64,000 nucleotides of DNA from NCBI RefSeq assembly GCF_002295065.1, contig NZ_NSGG01000002.1, forward strand, positions 372,001 through 436,000, given 5' to 3'. Positions 17,411 to 26,297 of this stretch are shown in pieces (positions within the stretch are counted from its first letter, which is position 1; every line of letters starts with the position of its first letter). This DNA is from Mesorhizobium sp. WSM3859. GTDB lineage: Bacteria > Pseudomonadota > Alphaproteobacteria > Rhizobiales > Rhizobiaceae. A model generated the notes under the pieces. The model was not told the DNA's origin, did not search any database, and was given only the letters and a program-made list of their open reading frames with translations. The position numbers were made by a program, and so were the translations under genes.

Positions 17411-19820
17411 ATTGCCGCATCGCCTGGCCTTCGGGGTCGTAGGGCGAGGCGGCGATGACACGCGCCGGCCGTTCGACCCCGACAATGTGGACGGAAAGCT
17501 CGGTGCCCTCCCCGGTGAAATCGTCATCGAGCAACGCCAGGGCGACGCTCTTGCCGAGCGTATAGCCGTAGCCGCCGGAGGTGACGAAGCCGACGCGCCG
17601 GCCCTTCGACCAGACCGGTTCGAAGCCGCTGGCATCGGCGTCGACGGCGTCGACCTCCAGCGTCACGACGCGTCGCGAGACACCCGCCTCGCGCTCCTTG
17701 AGCGCCGCCGCGCGGCCGATGAAGTCGCCCTTGTCGAAAGCGATGAAACGGTCGAGCCCGGTCTGGCCGGGCGTGTAGCCTTGCGTGAATTCGCGCGACC
17801 AGATGCCGAAACTCTTTTCCAGCCGGAGCGAATTCAGCGCGTAGTAGCCGATCTCGGCCAGGCCTAGGTCTTCGCCCGCGGCAAGCAGGGTTTGGCGCAG
17901 CGTCGCATGCAAGGTGGCCGGGCAGTTGATCTCGAAGCCGAGCTCCCCGGCAATGGACAGCCTTGCCACCCGGGCTCGCACCATGCCGATGTCGAAGATG
18001 CCACACGCCATGAACGGAATCGCCTCGGCGGAGAGGTCCTGATGCGTGGTGCGTTCGAGGATCTTTCGTGCATTCGGTCCGGTGACGAGGAAACCGGATG
18101 TGGCATCGGAAATGTCAGTAACCCTGACGCCACCGGCCAGATGCGCTTCGAACCAGCGCATGTGGAATTCGCGCAAATAGTAGGAGCCCATGATCCAGTA
18201 TTCGCCGCCGCCCCAGTTGAGCGCGGTGAGGTCGCCCTTCAGTCGGCCATCGGAGCCAAGCATCGGCGCGAGCTTCGCCCGTCCGGGCCTCGGCAGCTTG
18301 CAGGCGAGCAGCTTGTCGAGCCAGGCTTCCGCGCTCGGGCCGGACACGACGTAGCGCGAGAAGGCCGTGGTATCTACGAGGCCGGCGGCGCGGCGGACCT
18401 GCAACACCTCGTCGCCGACGATGTCGAAGGCGTTGGAGCGTTTCAGCGTCGTCTCCTCGCGGAACCCCATCGGCGCGAAATAGGCCGGGATCTCCAGGCC
18501 CCAGGATGCCGTCCATTCGGCGCCGGCGGCGCTCATGCCGTCATAGGCGCCGGGGCGCTTCAGCGGCCGGCCCGCCGGCAGGCGCTCATTGGGGAAGGTC
18601 ATGACGAAGCGGCGGGCATAGAACTGGCCCGTCGTCTGCCGCAGATATTCGCGGTTGCCGGCGAAGGCGCCGTAGCGGGCGATGTCCATGCCGAAGATAT
18701 CGGCTTCCGGCTCACCGTAAATCATCCACTCGGCCAGCGACTTGCCGACGCCGCCGCCCTGGCTGAAGCCTGCCATGACGCCGCAGGCGACCCAGTAGTT
18801 CTTCAGCCCTCGCACCGGGCCGACCAGCGGATTGCCGTCCGGCGTGAAGGTGAAGGCGCCGTTGACCCATTTGCGGATGCCGGCATTAGCCAGGCAGGGA
18901 AAGCGCTCATAGGCCTTGGCAAGCTCGGGGCTGATGCGATCGATATCTTCGGGGATCAGCTCGATGCCGTAATCCCAGGGCGCGCCGTCCATGTTCCAGT
19001 GTTTCGGGTTCTGCTCGTAAACGCCGAGCAGCACGCCCTTCCGCTCCTGGCGAAGATAGGAGAAGCCGTCGAGATCGACGGCCAGGCCGAGCTCCTTGTC
19101 GAGCGCGGCGACTTCCGGAATGTCCTCGGTGACGAAATAATGATGCTCCATCGGCGTCACCGGCAGGTTGACGCCGGCCATCAGCCCGACCTGCTTGGCC
19201 CAGAGACCGCCGGCGTTGACGACATGCTCGGCGACGATCGTGCCCTTCTCGGTGACGACGTCCCAGCCGCCGTCGGCGCGTTGCTTCAGCTCGACGACGC
19301 GGTTGCGCAGGATGACGTCGGCGCCGCGCTTCCTGGCGGCGCCGGCATAGGCGTGCGTGGTGCCATAAGGGTCGAGATGGCCCTCGTTGGAATCATAGAG
19401 GCCGCCGAGCACGCCGCTGACATCGACGATCGGGCAGATCTCCTTGATTTCCTCGGGCGTCACCAGCCTCGCCGTCTCGATGCCGACCGACTGGAACACC
19501 GCCCAGGCCGATTTCAGCCATTCCCAGCGCTGCGGGTCGCTCGCCATGTTGACGCCGCCGGTCATGTGCAGCCCGGCTTTCTGCCCAGACTCGGCCTCGA
19601 TCTCGCGATAGAGCTTGATCGTGTAATCCTGCAGCGCGGCGACATTGGGATCGGCGTTGAGCGCGTGGAAGCCGGCCGCCGCATGCCAGGTCGAGCCGGC
19701 TGTCAGCTCGGCGCGCTCAATCAGCGCCACGTCGCTCCAGCCAAAGCGCGTCAAGTGATAGAGCACCGAGGCGCCGACCACCCCTCCGCCGATGACCACT
19801 GCCCGGTAATGCGACTTCAC
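17409..19820 (-). CDS. Dimethylglycine/sarcosine dehydrogenase-like FAD and folate-binding protein
   Basis: 803 residues. N-terminal DAO-type flavin domain with dinucleotide fold VVIGGGVVGASVLYHL, and GSTWHAAAG with His46 at the position of the histidine that holds FAD covalently in dimethylglycine dehydrogenase. FAO-linker domain follows, then GcvT aminomethyltransferase domains from about residue 420 to the end, expected to bind tetrahydrofolate and capture formaldehyde. Oxidative N-demethylation of a methylated glycine or related amine is the family reaction. Neighbours: MttB homolog downstream, divergent TetR regulator. Exact substrate unknown. Confidence 0.9.
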   Translation of the reverse strand: MKSHYRAVVIGGGVVGASVLYHLTRFGWSDVALIERAELTAGSTWHAAAGFHALNADPNVAALQDYTIKLYREIEAESGQKAGLHMTGGVNMASDPQRWEWLKSAWAVFQSVGIETARLVTPEEIKEICPIVDVSGVLGGLYDSNEGHLDPYGTTHAYAGAARKRGADVILRNRVVELKQRADGGWDVVTEKGTIVAEHVVNAGGLWAKQVGLMAGVNLPVTPMEHHYFVTEDIPEVAALDKELGLAVDLDGFSYLRQERKGVLLGVYEQNPKHWNMDGAPWDYGIELIPEDIDRISPELAKAYERFPCLANAGIRKWVNGAFTFTPDGNPLVGPVRGLKNYWVACGVMAGFSQGGGVGKSLAEWMIYGEPEADIFGMDIARYGAFAGNREYLRQTTGQFYARRFVMTFPNERLPAGRPLKRPGAYDGMSAAGAEWTASWGLEIPAYFAPMGFREETTLKRSNAFDIVGDEVLQVRRAAGLVDTTAFSRYVVSGPSAEAWLDKLLACKLPRPGRAKLAPMLGSDGRLKGDLTALNWGGGEYWIMGSYYLREFHMRWFEAHLAGGVRVTDISDATSGFLVTGPNARKILERTTHQDLSAEAIPFMACGIFDIGMVRARVARLSIAGELGFEINCPATLHATLRQTLLAAGEDLGLAEIGYYALNSLRLEKSFGIWSREFTQGYTPGQTGLDRFIAFDKGDFIGRAAALKEREAGVSRRVVTLEVDAVDADASGFEPVWSKGRRVGFVTSGGYGYTLGKSVALALLDDDFTGEGTELSVHIVGVERPARVIAASPYDPEGQAMRQ

Positions 19821-19865
19821 GAGCCTCTCCCCTCTCGTTGGAGGCTCTCAAGATATACGCCCCGT

Positions 19866-19883
19866 ACACATGTGTCTAGACAC
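19866..19883. promoter_or_regulatory. Overlapping palindromes, candidate TetR operator
   Basis: Two perfect palindromes overlap in the 112-bp divergent gap: ACACATGTGT (19866-19875) and GTGTCTAGACAC (19872-19883). They lie 46-63 bp upstream of the dehydrogenase start and 50 bp upstream of the TetR-type gene, a fitting place for an autoregulated divergent operator. Binding is inferred. Confidence 0.55.
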
Positions 19884-19932
19884 TTCTGTCCAGAGCTTGC
19901 GCGCTGCTCCGCGCCGTGCCACTTGTTGGCTC

Positions 19933-20571
19933 ATGACCATGACTGCTCCCCAGGACGAGCCGGCGCCCGGCAATATCAAGGTGACCCGCGCGGACTGGAT
20001 CAACCTCGCGCTGCAAATGCTGATTTCCGACGGCATCGAGAGCGTGCGCGTGCTGACGCTGGGACAGAAGCTCGGCGTCTCGCGCTCGAGCTTCTACTGG
20101 TATTTCGAAAGCCGGCAGGACCTGCTCGACCAGTTGCTCAAGCATTGGCACGAGACCAACACCACGGCGATCGTCGAGCGGGCGCGCCGGCCGGCAGACA
20201 CCATCATCATGGGTGTGATGAACGTGTTCGAATGCTGGGCGGACGAGCGTCTGTTCGATCCCAGGCTCGATTTCGCCGTTCGCGAATGGGCAAGGCGCTC
20301 GGACGACGTGCGGCGCATGATCGACAAGGCCGACGAGGAGCGCCTGCTGGCCATACGCGACATGTACCGCCGGCACGGCTATGAGAGCGAGGACGCCTTC
20401 ATCCGCGCCCGCGTCCTCTACTACATGCAGATTGGCTACTACGTGCTCGACCTCAAGGAACCGGTCGAGGCACGTGTCAGCCACCTCGCCGCCTATCTGC
20501 GCTCCTTCACCGGACTGGAGCCGAGCAAGGCGGATGTGGCGCATTTCATGCGCTTCATCGCGGCGCGGTGA
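19933..20571 (+). CDS. TetR-family transcriptional regulator
   Basis: About 212 residues from ATG 19933 (or 210 from 19939). N-terminal helix-turn-helix: ADWINLALQMLISDGIESVRVLTLGQKLGVSRSSFYWYF, with the typical S-x-x-x-F/Y-W/Y-x-F recognition helix. The helical ligand-binding domain follows (DRLFDPRLDFAVREWARR-type region). Divergent from the dehydrogenase/methyltransferase genes, so probably their regulator. Ligand unknown. The longer upstream frame crosses the operator-like palindromes and was not used. Confidence 0.88.
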   Translation: MTMTAPQDEPAPGNIKVTRADWINLALQMLISDGIESVRVLTLGQKLGVSRSSFYWYFESRQDLLDQLLKHWHETNTTAIVERARRPADTIIMGVMNVFECWADERLFDPRLDFAVREWARRSDDVRRMIDKADEERLLAIRDMYRRHGYESEDAFIRARVLYYMQIGYYVLDLKEPVEARVSHLAAYLRSFTGLEPSKADVAHFMRFIAAR

Positions 20572-20594
20572 TATCGCTCTCAGTATTTGTTTTA

Positions 20595-20661
20595 CGCATT
20601 CCGGACGGAAAACCGCTGCACACTTTTCCTGGAATTGCTCACTTTTCCTGGAATTGCTCCG
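20595..20661. repeat. Palindromic repeat family B copy 1 with an internal tandem duplication
   Basis: ATTCCGGACGGAAAACCG pairs with ...TTTTCCTGGAATTGCTC. The right arm CACTTTTCCTGGAATTGCT occurs twice in direct tandem (about 20621-20639 and 20640-20658). Related copies lie at 31602, 37139 and 38117. Confidence 0.75.
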
Positions 20662-20810
20662 GGCATAATCAACCATGGCGTTCAACAAAGCCTGGGTGTG
20701 GCTTCGCTGCCCTTGTGAGTGGTGCTAAAATGGTCGATTAGTCTGGCACGGAGGGCGCCCCGGAACTGCCACGGCTGTTTCGGGCGGAAGTGCCGGGGTG
20801 GAATTCTGGA

Positions 20811-22967
20811 ATGGACAATCCCTCTAAACCACGCAGGAGAAGAGGCCGGATCGCTTCGGCGCTGCTCGCCGTGGACGCATGGCTCGACACCTCGCTCTAC
20901 GAGATCGGTTTCAAGGGGCGCGAATTCTGGGAAGCGGCGACCATCTTTTCCCGCCGGTTCCGTGTGCATGGCTGGCGCCGCGCCATCATCGAGGTGCTGA
21001 GCGAAGGTTTCACCATGGGCGCCGGCGGCTTCGTGGTGCTGCTCGCGCTCGCCATGCCCGCCTTCGACATCACCACCGGCGACTGGCGCAACCAGGGCGA
21101 CTTCGCCGTGACCTTCCTCGACCGCTACGGCAATGAGATCGGCCAGCGTGGCATCATCCAGCGCGATTCCGTGCCGGTCGACGAGATGCCGGACATCGTC
21201 ATCAAGGCGGTGCTGGCGACGGAGGACCGACGTTTCTTCGACCACTACGGCATCGATGTGCTGGGCCTGTCGCGCGCGATCTTCGAGAATGTGCGGGCCA
21301 ATTCGGTGGTCCAGGGCGGCTCGAGCATCACGCAGCAGCTCGCCAAGAACCTGTTCCTGTCCAACGAGCGCACCCTCGAGCGCAAGATCAAGGAAGCCTT
21401 CCTGTCGCTGTGGCTGGAAGCGAACCTCTCCAAGAAAGAGATCCTGCAGCTCTATCTCGACCGCGCCTACATGGGCGGCGGCACGTTCGGCATCGAGGCG
21501 GCTGCGGATTTCTATTTCGGCAAGAGCGTCAAGGACCTGAACCTCGCCGAGGCGGCAATGCTGGCCGGCCTGTTCAAGGCGCCCACCAAATACGCCCCGC
21601 ACATCAACCTGCCGGCGGCCCGCGCGCGCGCCAATGTGGTGCTCTCCAATCTCGTCGATTCCGGCTTCATGACCGAGGGCCAGGTGCTGCAGGCGCGGCT
21701 GCATCCGGCCGATGTTGTCGACCGCGGCGAGCAGAAGAGCCCCGACTACTTCCTCGACTGGGCCTTCGACGAGGTCAAGAAGATCGCCAAGCCCGGCCAG
21801 CATTCGCTGGTCGCCCATACGACCTTCGACGCCAATATCCAGAAGGCGGCGGAAGAGTCGGTCGAATACCACCTCAGGCAGTTCGGCAAGGAATACAACG
21901 TCACCGAGGGCGCGGTGGTGGTGATCGAGACCAACGGCGCGGTGCGCGCCATCGTCGGCGGCCGCGACTATGGCGCCAGCCAGTTCAACCGCGCCACCAA
22001 GGCGTTGCGTCAAACGGGTTCATCCTTCAAGCCCTATGTCTATGCCACGGCGATGGAGCATGGGTTCACGCCGGACTCGGTGGTTTCGGGCGGCGCCGTC
22101 AGCTGGGGCAGCTGGTCGCCGCACAATTACAGCGGCGGATCGGCCGGCAACGTCACGCTGCTGACCGCAATCGCGAAGTCGATCAACACCGTGCCGGTGC
22201 GACTCGCCAAAGATCATCTCGGCATCGGTCCGATCAAGGCGATGGCTGAATCGATGGGTGTCGAATCGCCGCTGGAATCGCACAAGACCATGGTGCTCGG
22301 CACATCCCTCATGACGGTGATGGACCAGGCGACCGGCTACAGCGTCTTTGCCCAGAACGGCTTCGTCGGCTCGCGTCACGGCATCACCCAGCTCGTCACC
22401 CGCACCGGCGAGGTGGTCTATGACTGGGCCAAGGATGCGCCGCCGCCACACCGCGTGCTGTCGGAAAAGGCGCTGAAATACATGAACACCATGCTGGCGG
22501 CGGTGCCGGTCATCGGCACGGCGCGGCGCGCCCAGCTGCCCAACATCGTCGTCGCCGGCAAGACCGGCACCACGCAATCCTATCGCGACGCCTGGTTCGT
22601 CGGCTTCACCGGCAATTACACGGCGGCCGTGTGGCTCGGCAATGACGACTTCACGGCAACCAACAAGATGACCGGCGGCTCGTTGCCGGCGATGGTCTGG
22701 CAGCGCCTGATGGTCTATGCGCACCAGAACATCGACCTGAAGCCTATCCCCGGTCTCGACCATCCGTTCGTCGACCCGGAGGTCGCGGCCAAGGCAGAGG
22801 AAGCGGCCAAGAAGGAAGCCGACGCCGCAGAGGCGCAGGCCGAGGCCGAACGGCCGCCGGTGCTTTCCGGCCGCACCACCCAGACGCTGAGGGACATGAC
22901 GAAGGCGTTCCAGGCCGCGCCCGTGCTCGATGCGCCCACCCTGCCGGAAGCACTTTCGGCGCTTTAG
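20811..22967 (+). CDS. Penicillin-binding protein 1A, bifunctional glycosyltransferase/transpeptidase
   Basis: Polymerises and cross-links peptidoglycan. 718 residues from ATG 20811, with GGGGTGGA about 7-10 nt upstream; a GTG at 20790 is a weaker option. Membrane anchor about 68-85. Glycosyltransferase 51 domain: ATEDRRFFDHYG with Glu138, GGSSITQQLAKNLFL, and KKEILQLYLDRAYMG. Transpeptidase domain: SxxK at Ser404 (SSFK), SIN triad near 460, KTGTT near 590. The C-terminus is Ala/Glu-rich (AKAEEAAKKEADAAEAQ). Flanked by repeats on both sides, so transcribed alone. Confidence 0.95.
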   Translation: MDNPSKPRRRRGRIASALLAVDAWLDTSLYEIGFKGREFWEAATIFSRRFRVHGWRRAIIEVLSEGFTMGAGGFVVLLALAMPAFDITTGDWRNQGDFAVTFLDRYGNEIGQRGIIQRDSVPVDEMPDIVIKAVLATEDRRFFDHYGIDVLGLSRAIFENVRANSVVQGGSSITQQLAKNLFLSNERTLERKIKEAFLSLWLEANLSKKEILQLYLDRAYMGGGTFGIEAAADFYFGKSVKDLNLAEAAMLAGLFKAPTKYAPHINLPAARARANVVLSNLVDSGFMTEGQVLQARLHPADVVDRGEQKSPDYFLDWAFDEVKKIAKPGQHSLVAHTTFDANIQKAAEESVEYHLRQFGKEYNVTEGAVVVIETNGAVRAIVGGRDYGASQFNRATKALRQTGSSFKPYVYATAMEHGFTPDSVVSGGAVSWGSWSPHNYSGGSAGNVTLLTAIAKSINTVPVRLAKDHLGIGPIKAMAESMGVESPLESHKTMVLGTSLMTVMDQATGYSVFAQNGFVGSRHGITQLVTRTGEVVYDWAKDAPPPHRVLSEKALKYMNTMLAAVPVIGTARRAQLPNIVVAGKTGTTQSYRDAWFVGFTGNYTAAVWLGNDDFTATNKMTGGSLPAMVWQRLMVYAHQNIDLKPIPGLDHPFVDPEVAAKAEEAAKKEADAAEAQAEAERPPVLSGRTTQTLRDMTKAFQAAPVLDAPTLPEALSAL

Positions 22968-23088
22968 AGCATGGTACCGAACCGAAGGACCGCGATAGCG
23001 AAAAGTGGGAACCGGTTTTCGGATAAGATCATGCTCCATCAAAAAGATAGATCAGGACGACGTTTCAGCGAAACGTCGTCCTGATCTA
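22967..23088. repeat. Composite repeat: palindromic family A copy 3 plus 19-bp hairpin
   Basis: 22967-23036 carries the family A ends GAGCATG / CATGCTC and core GGGAACCGGTTTTCGG, and starts within the PBP1A stop codon. 23048-23066 and 23070-23088 form a perfect 19-bp stem with a 3-nt loop. Same architecture as 17305-17410. The hairpin has no T run on either side. Confidence 0.8.
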
Positions 23089-23168
23089 GCCACCCCTCGC
23101 GTGAAGCCGGCTTGCCACGGCACCCCGCGCCGCGATATCCCGGACAACCTCCTCTGTTTGCGGCTCTC

Positions 23169-23753
23169 ATGCTCAAGAACGCCATCCTGACGCTGCTTTC
23201 GCTTGCCATAGCCATTGGGCTTGGCGGCTACAGCGTCTGGTATGCGCTCAACGCGCAGGACGGCGTCGGGGCGATCCGCATCGGCCAATGGACCGCCTTC
23301 CCCGAAGTCGGGACTTTAGCCGCCGACCCTTATTCCAAGGCGCGCGTGGCGCGCGAGGGCGTGCTGGCGCTCGGCCGGGCCGAGGGGCTGGCCTTCGTCG
23401 CCGAGCGTGATGACGCCGGCGAGCCGCTGAAGCGCGAATGCACCTACACGATCGAAGGCGGTTATCCCACCGCCCGCTTCTGGACGCTCTATGCCGCCGA
23501 CCAGTCGCTTGGCGTGATCGATACCGGCAAGCCGAGGCAGGCGGCGCTGCAGTCCTACGAAGTGCTGCGCCGGCCCGACAATTCCGTTGTCATTTCGGTC
23601 GGCAATCGCCCGGCCCCCGGCAACTGGCTGCTCACCGGCGGATCCGGCAAGATGTATTTCGTGCTGACCTTCTACGACACGCCGATAGCCTCGAGCACCG
23701 GCCTCTCCGATGTGACGCTGCCGCGCATCCTGAAGGCGGGCTGCAATGCGTAG
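23169..23753 (+). CDS. DUF1214-type membrane-anchored protein
   Basis: 194 residues from ATG 23169. One N-terminal membrane helix (5-25) and a periplasmic domain with YTIEGGYPTARFWTLYA and a C-terminal PGNWLLTGGSGKMYFVLTFYDTP, the conserved end of DUF1214 proteins. Its last 8 bp overlap the next gene, a DUF1254-type protein; the two families often occur as a pair or as one fused protein. No enzymatic function is established. Confidence 0.8.
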   Translation: MLKNAILTLLSLAIAIGLGGYSVWYALNAQDGVGAIRIGQWTAFPEVGTLAADPYSKARVAREGVLALGRAEGLAFVAERDDAGEPLKRECTYTIEGGYPTARFWTLYAADQSLGVIDTGKPRQAALQSYEVLRRPDNSVVISVGNRPAPGNWLLTGGSGKMYFVLTFYDTPIASSTGLSDVTLPRILKAGCNA

Positions 23754-24294
23754 GCTGCTGCATGCTCTGATCCTCGGCCTGCTCGGCGCCGGCATCGTGC
23801 ATATCGTTGTGCTGTTCCTGGTGCCGGAATTTTCCGAACGCGATGCCTGGTCGCGGCTGGCGATGGCCTCCGACCTCTACAAGATGACGCGGCTTGATGC
23901 CGAAGCCGGCGGCGCGCCGGTGGTGAAATCGGTCGATCCGCTGTTTTATGCCGCTGCCTGTCGCTTCAACCTTGCCGACGGCCTGGTGCGGATCAAGGCG
24001 CCGGGCGACGTGCCGTTCTGGTCGGCCTCGGTCTATGACCGCAGCGGCCACAACATCTATTCCTTCAACGACCACAACGCCAATGGCGAGAAACTCGATA
24101 CGGTGGTACTGACGCCGGCGCAGATGATCGATGTGCGGCGCGACCTTCCGGAGGATCTGCAAGGTGCGATCTTTGTCGAGGCGCCGATCGAGGAAGGCAT
24201 TTTCGTCGTCCGCGCCTTCGTGCCGGACGAGAGCTGGAAGCCGATCGTGTCGCGCTTCCTCGAGCAGAGCACCTGCAATTTGCAGGACTACTGA
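23746..24294 (+). CDS. DUF1254-type membrane-anchored protein
   Basis: 182 residues. N-terminal membrane helix (about 4-22), then a periplasmic domain with YKMTRLDAEAGGAP, DPLFYAAACRFNLADGLVRI and FWSASVYDRSGHNIYSFND. Overlaps the DUF1214-type gene by 8 bp, so translationally coupled. The pair may act together in the periplasm; role unknown. Confidence 0.78.
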   Translation: MRRLLHALILGLLGAGIVHIVVLFLVPEFSERDAWSRLAMASDLYKMTRLDAEAGGAPVVKSVDPLFYAAACRFNLADGLVRIKAPGDVPFWSASVYDRSGHNIYSFNDHNANGEKLDTVVLTPAQMIDVRRDLPEDLQGAIFVEAPIEEGIFVVRAFVPDESWKPIVSRFLEQSTCNLQDY

Positions 24295-24309
24295 GACAGG
24301 CGAGCCCGT

Positions 24310-24507
24310 TCAGTGATGCGGCTTGGCGGGCGGCGGGGAGCCTGGCCTGCCGGAGCCGCTGTCGCCGGGCCGGGCCGCATCGGCCTGCGGGTGCAACTCA
24401 TAACGGACGCCGGGGAAAATGATGACCGCCGCCGCCGCCGTAGCGGTGTCGTGACTTGCTCGATTTACAGGTGCCGTTCGCGGCACAAAAGACAGGACCA
24501 TGCCCAT
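24310..24507 (-). CDS. Small conserved-looking hypothetical protein
   Basis: 65 residues from ATG 24507 (MGMVLSFVPRTAPVNR), with GAGAGGA about 12 nt upstream. It contains VIIFPGVRYE, a segment I associate with short rhizobial proteins of unknown function, and a Pro/Gly-rich tail. Convergent with the DUF1254 gene. Function unknown. Confidence 0.5.
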   Translation of the reverse strand: MGMVLSFVPRTAPVNRASHDTATAAAAVIIFPGVRYELHPQADAARPGDSGSGRPGSPPPAKPHH

Positions 24508-24678
24508 GGTTCGCGCATTCCTCTCGGTTTGACCGGAGCACAACGCAACGCCTCCAAAGTTGATTAAGGGGCGTAGAGGGTTAACGGAGCGCTAACGGAT
24601 CGCGGCTAATTTGATGTTTGTTTTCCTGAAGATGCGAAACCGGCCCGGCCGGATTGCGCGGTTCAGGAGTTGTGTCGA

Positions 24679-25704
24679 GTGTCGGGCGTATCCTCCGTGT
24701 CATCTTCGGATTTCAGGCAAATCGCTATCCGGACCGAAGCGGGAAAGGCCGAAAGGCTGTTCCGCGCCGCGGTCTCGGCCTTCTGCTCGCTGACGCGCCC
24801 CTCGCGCCGCGAGATCGCCCAGCTCGAGGATCTGACGCTGCCGCTGTTCGACGAAGTCTCGGTCGAGTCGCGCCGCTATGTCGCCGCGGCCCTTTCCGAA
24901 TGCGAATATGCGCCGACCGCGCTGGTGCGGCGGCTGGCCGAGGAGCCGGTCGAGATCGCGGCACCCCTGCTCACCCGCTCCGACGCGCTGAGCGACATCG
25001 ACCTCATCGCGCTGATCGGTCGGCATGGGCTGCCGCATGCGCGCGCCATAGCGCGCCGCAAGGAGCTCAACCCGACGATCGCCGACCTGATCCGCGCGCT
25101 GGAAAGACCGACACTGGTCAAGACGCCGCCGCCTGACACGATCACGAAGCTCACGCCGAGACCGGAGCCCGCTGCCAAGGCGGACGCCGACCGTGCTGCA
25201 TCCGGCGAAGCGGCTGATAACGCGCGGCGCCGCCTGCGCTCGATGATGCGCCCGGCCGCCGACGCCGCCGACGTCAATACCTTCCTCGGTCAGCCAGCTT
25301 ATGTGAGGCTGCGCGAGACGGCGCTGACCGGCAACGCGGCCTTCTTCCAGACCGCGCTTGCCGATGCGCTGGAGATCGACTTCGCGACCGCCCGCGCGGT
25401 GACCGGGCAGTCGGGTTATGCCGCACTGCTTACGGCGCTGCGCGCCCTCGACCTCAGCGAGGACAGGGCCTTCCTGATCGCGGTCGCGGTCTATCCCAGC
25501 GAGTTCCCGCATCCGCAGGCGATCCGGCTGTTCCTCGACCGCTACCGGCTGCTGCACCGTGAGGCGGCGCTGGACAAGGTGCGCGCCTGGAAGGCCGAGG
25601 CCCTTTCGCGGTCCATCCGCGACAAAGCGGCCGACACGACTACAGTGGAGCGACGCGACGCTTCGAACGGCGACGACGCGAGTTCCAGCCTCAAGGCATC
25701 CTGA
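24679..25704 (+). CDS. DUF2336 domain protein
   Basis: 341 residues. A GTG at 24679 is chosen over the TTG at 24670 because AGGAG (24665-24669) stands 9 nt before the GTG but touches the TTG. All-helical protein: SRREIAQLEDLTLPLFDEVSVESRRYVAAALSE and later AFFQTALADALEIDFATARAVTGQSG match the DUF2336 layout of alphaproteobacteria. A Lys/Pro linker with low complexity (about 140-180) splits two helical parts. Cytoplasmic; role not established. Confidence 0.8.
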   Translation: MSGVSSVSSSDFRQIAIRTEAGKAERLFRAAVSAFCSLTRPSRREIAQLEDLTLPLFDEVSVESRRYVAAALSECEYAPTALVRRLAEEPVEIAAPLLTRSDALSDIDLIALIGRHGLPHARAIARRKELNPTIADLIRALERPTLVKTPPPDTITKLTPRPEPAAKADADRAASGEAADNARRRLRSMMRPAADAADVNTFLGQPAYVRLRETALTGNAAFFQTALADALEIDFATARAVTGQSGYAALLTALRALDLSEDRAFLIAVAVYPSEFPHPQAIRLFLDRYRLLHREAALDKVRAWKAEALSRSIRDKAADTTTVERRDASNGDDASSSLKAS

Positions 25705-25806
25705 CCGGCTTGAAGCTCCTCGCGCTGAAAGAATCCAGGGGACGCGCTTTAGCATGTTGTCGCGAACCTTTAGCATTTCCGCGACACGACGAAGTGACAA
25801 ACGCCT

Positions 25807-25837
25807 CTTGACTTAGAGCGCACTCTAACTCGTAGCT
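25807..25837 (+). promoter_or_regulatory. MerR-type promoter with spacer dyad
   Basis: -35 TTGACT (25807-25812) and -10 TAGCTT (25832-25837) are 19 bp apart, the long spacing typical of promoters untwisted by MerR proteins. The spacer carries the dyad TTAGAG-CGCA-CTCTAA (25812-25827). It lies about 30 bp before the MerR-type gene, so autoregulation is likely. Confidence 0.75.
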
Positions 25838-25868
25838 TTATGCGCGTCGTGACGAAAGAAGGGCGTTG

Positions 25869-26297
25869 ATGAAGATTGGCGAGCTGGCGAAGCGTTCGGG
25901 ATTGTCTGCCTACACCATCCGTTACTATGAGCGGATCGGGCTGCTTCCCCATGCCGACAGGAACCAATCGGGCCAACGTGACTACGACGCATCAATCCTG
26001 ACCTGGATAGAATTTCTCGACCGCCTTAAAACGACCGGGATGCCTATTCGGGAAATGCTGCGTTACGCGGCCTTGCGGGAGCGCGGCGTCGACACAGAAG
26101 CGGAGCGCGGCGCGTTGCTCGAGCAGCACCGTGAGCGTGTGCGTGCGCATGTGGCCAAACTGCAAGCCTGCCTTCTCGTCCTCGACACCAAGATTGCCGG
26201 ATATGCCGGCGTTGAAAAGAGGATGAAGGACTATGACGCATCAATCCCCGAACGTCAGCGAAAGCCGGCTGGAACGCGGCAAGCGGGCGCTCGCTGA
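25869..26297 (+). CDS. MerR-family transcriptional regulator
   Basis: 142 residues from ATG 25869 (MKIGELAKRSGLSAYTIRYYERIGLL), a winged-helix MerR N-terminus, followed by a dimerisation coiled coil (LLEQHRERVRAHVAKLQACLLVLDTKIAGY). The single Cys is not in a metal-site pattern, so a metal-sensing role is not supported; a small-molecule sensor is more likely. A MerR-type promoter lies upstream. The 3' end overlaps the next gene by 65 bp. Confidence 0.92.
   Translation: MKIGELAKRSGLSAYTIRYYERIGLLPHADRNQSGQRDYDASILTWIEFLDRLKTTGMPIREMLRYAALRERGVDTEAERGALLEQHRERVRAHVAKLQACLLVLDTKIAGYAGVEKRMKDYDASIPERQRKPAGTRQAGAR

Noticed and set aside
17892..20384. 830-residue plus-strand ORF opposite the dehydrogenase and running into the TetR gene
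   Set aside because: Mirror of the flavoenzyme; its end crosses a real TetR gene in another frame.
24313..24567. Plus-strand ORF of 84 residues
   Set aside because: Poor composition, no ribosome-binding site; the opposite-strand small gene is more plausible.
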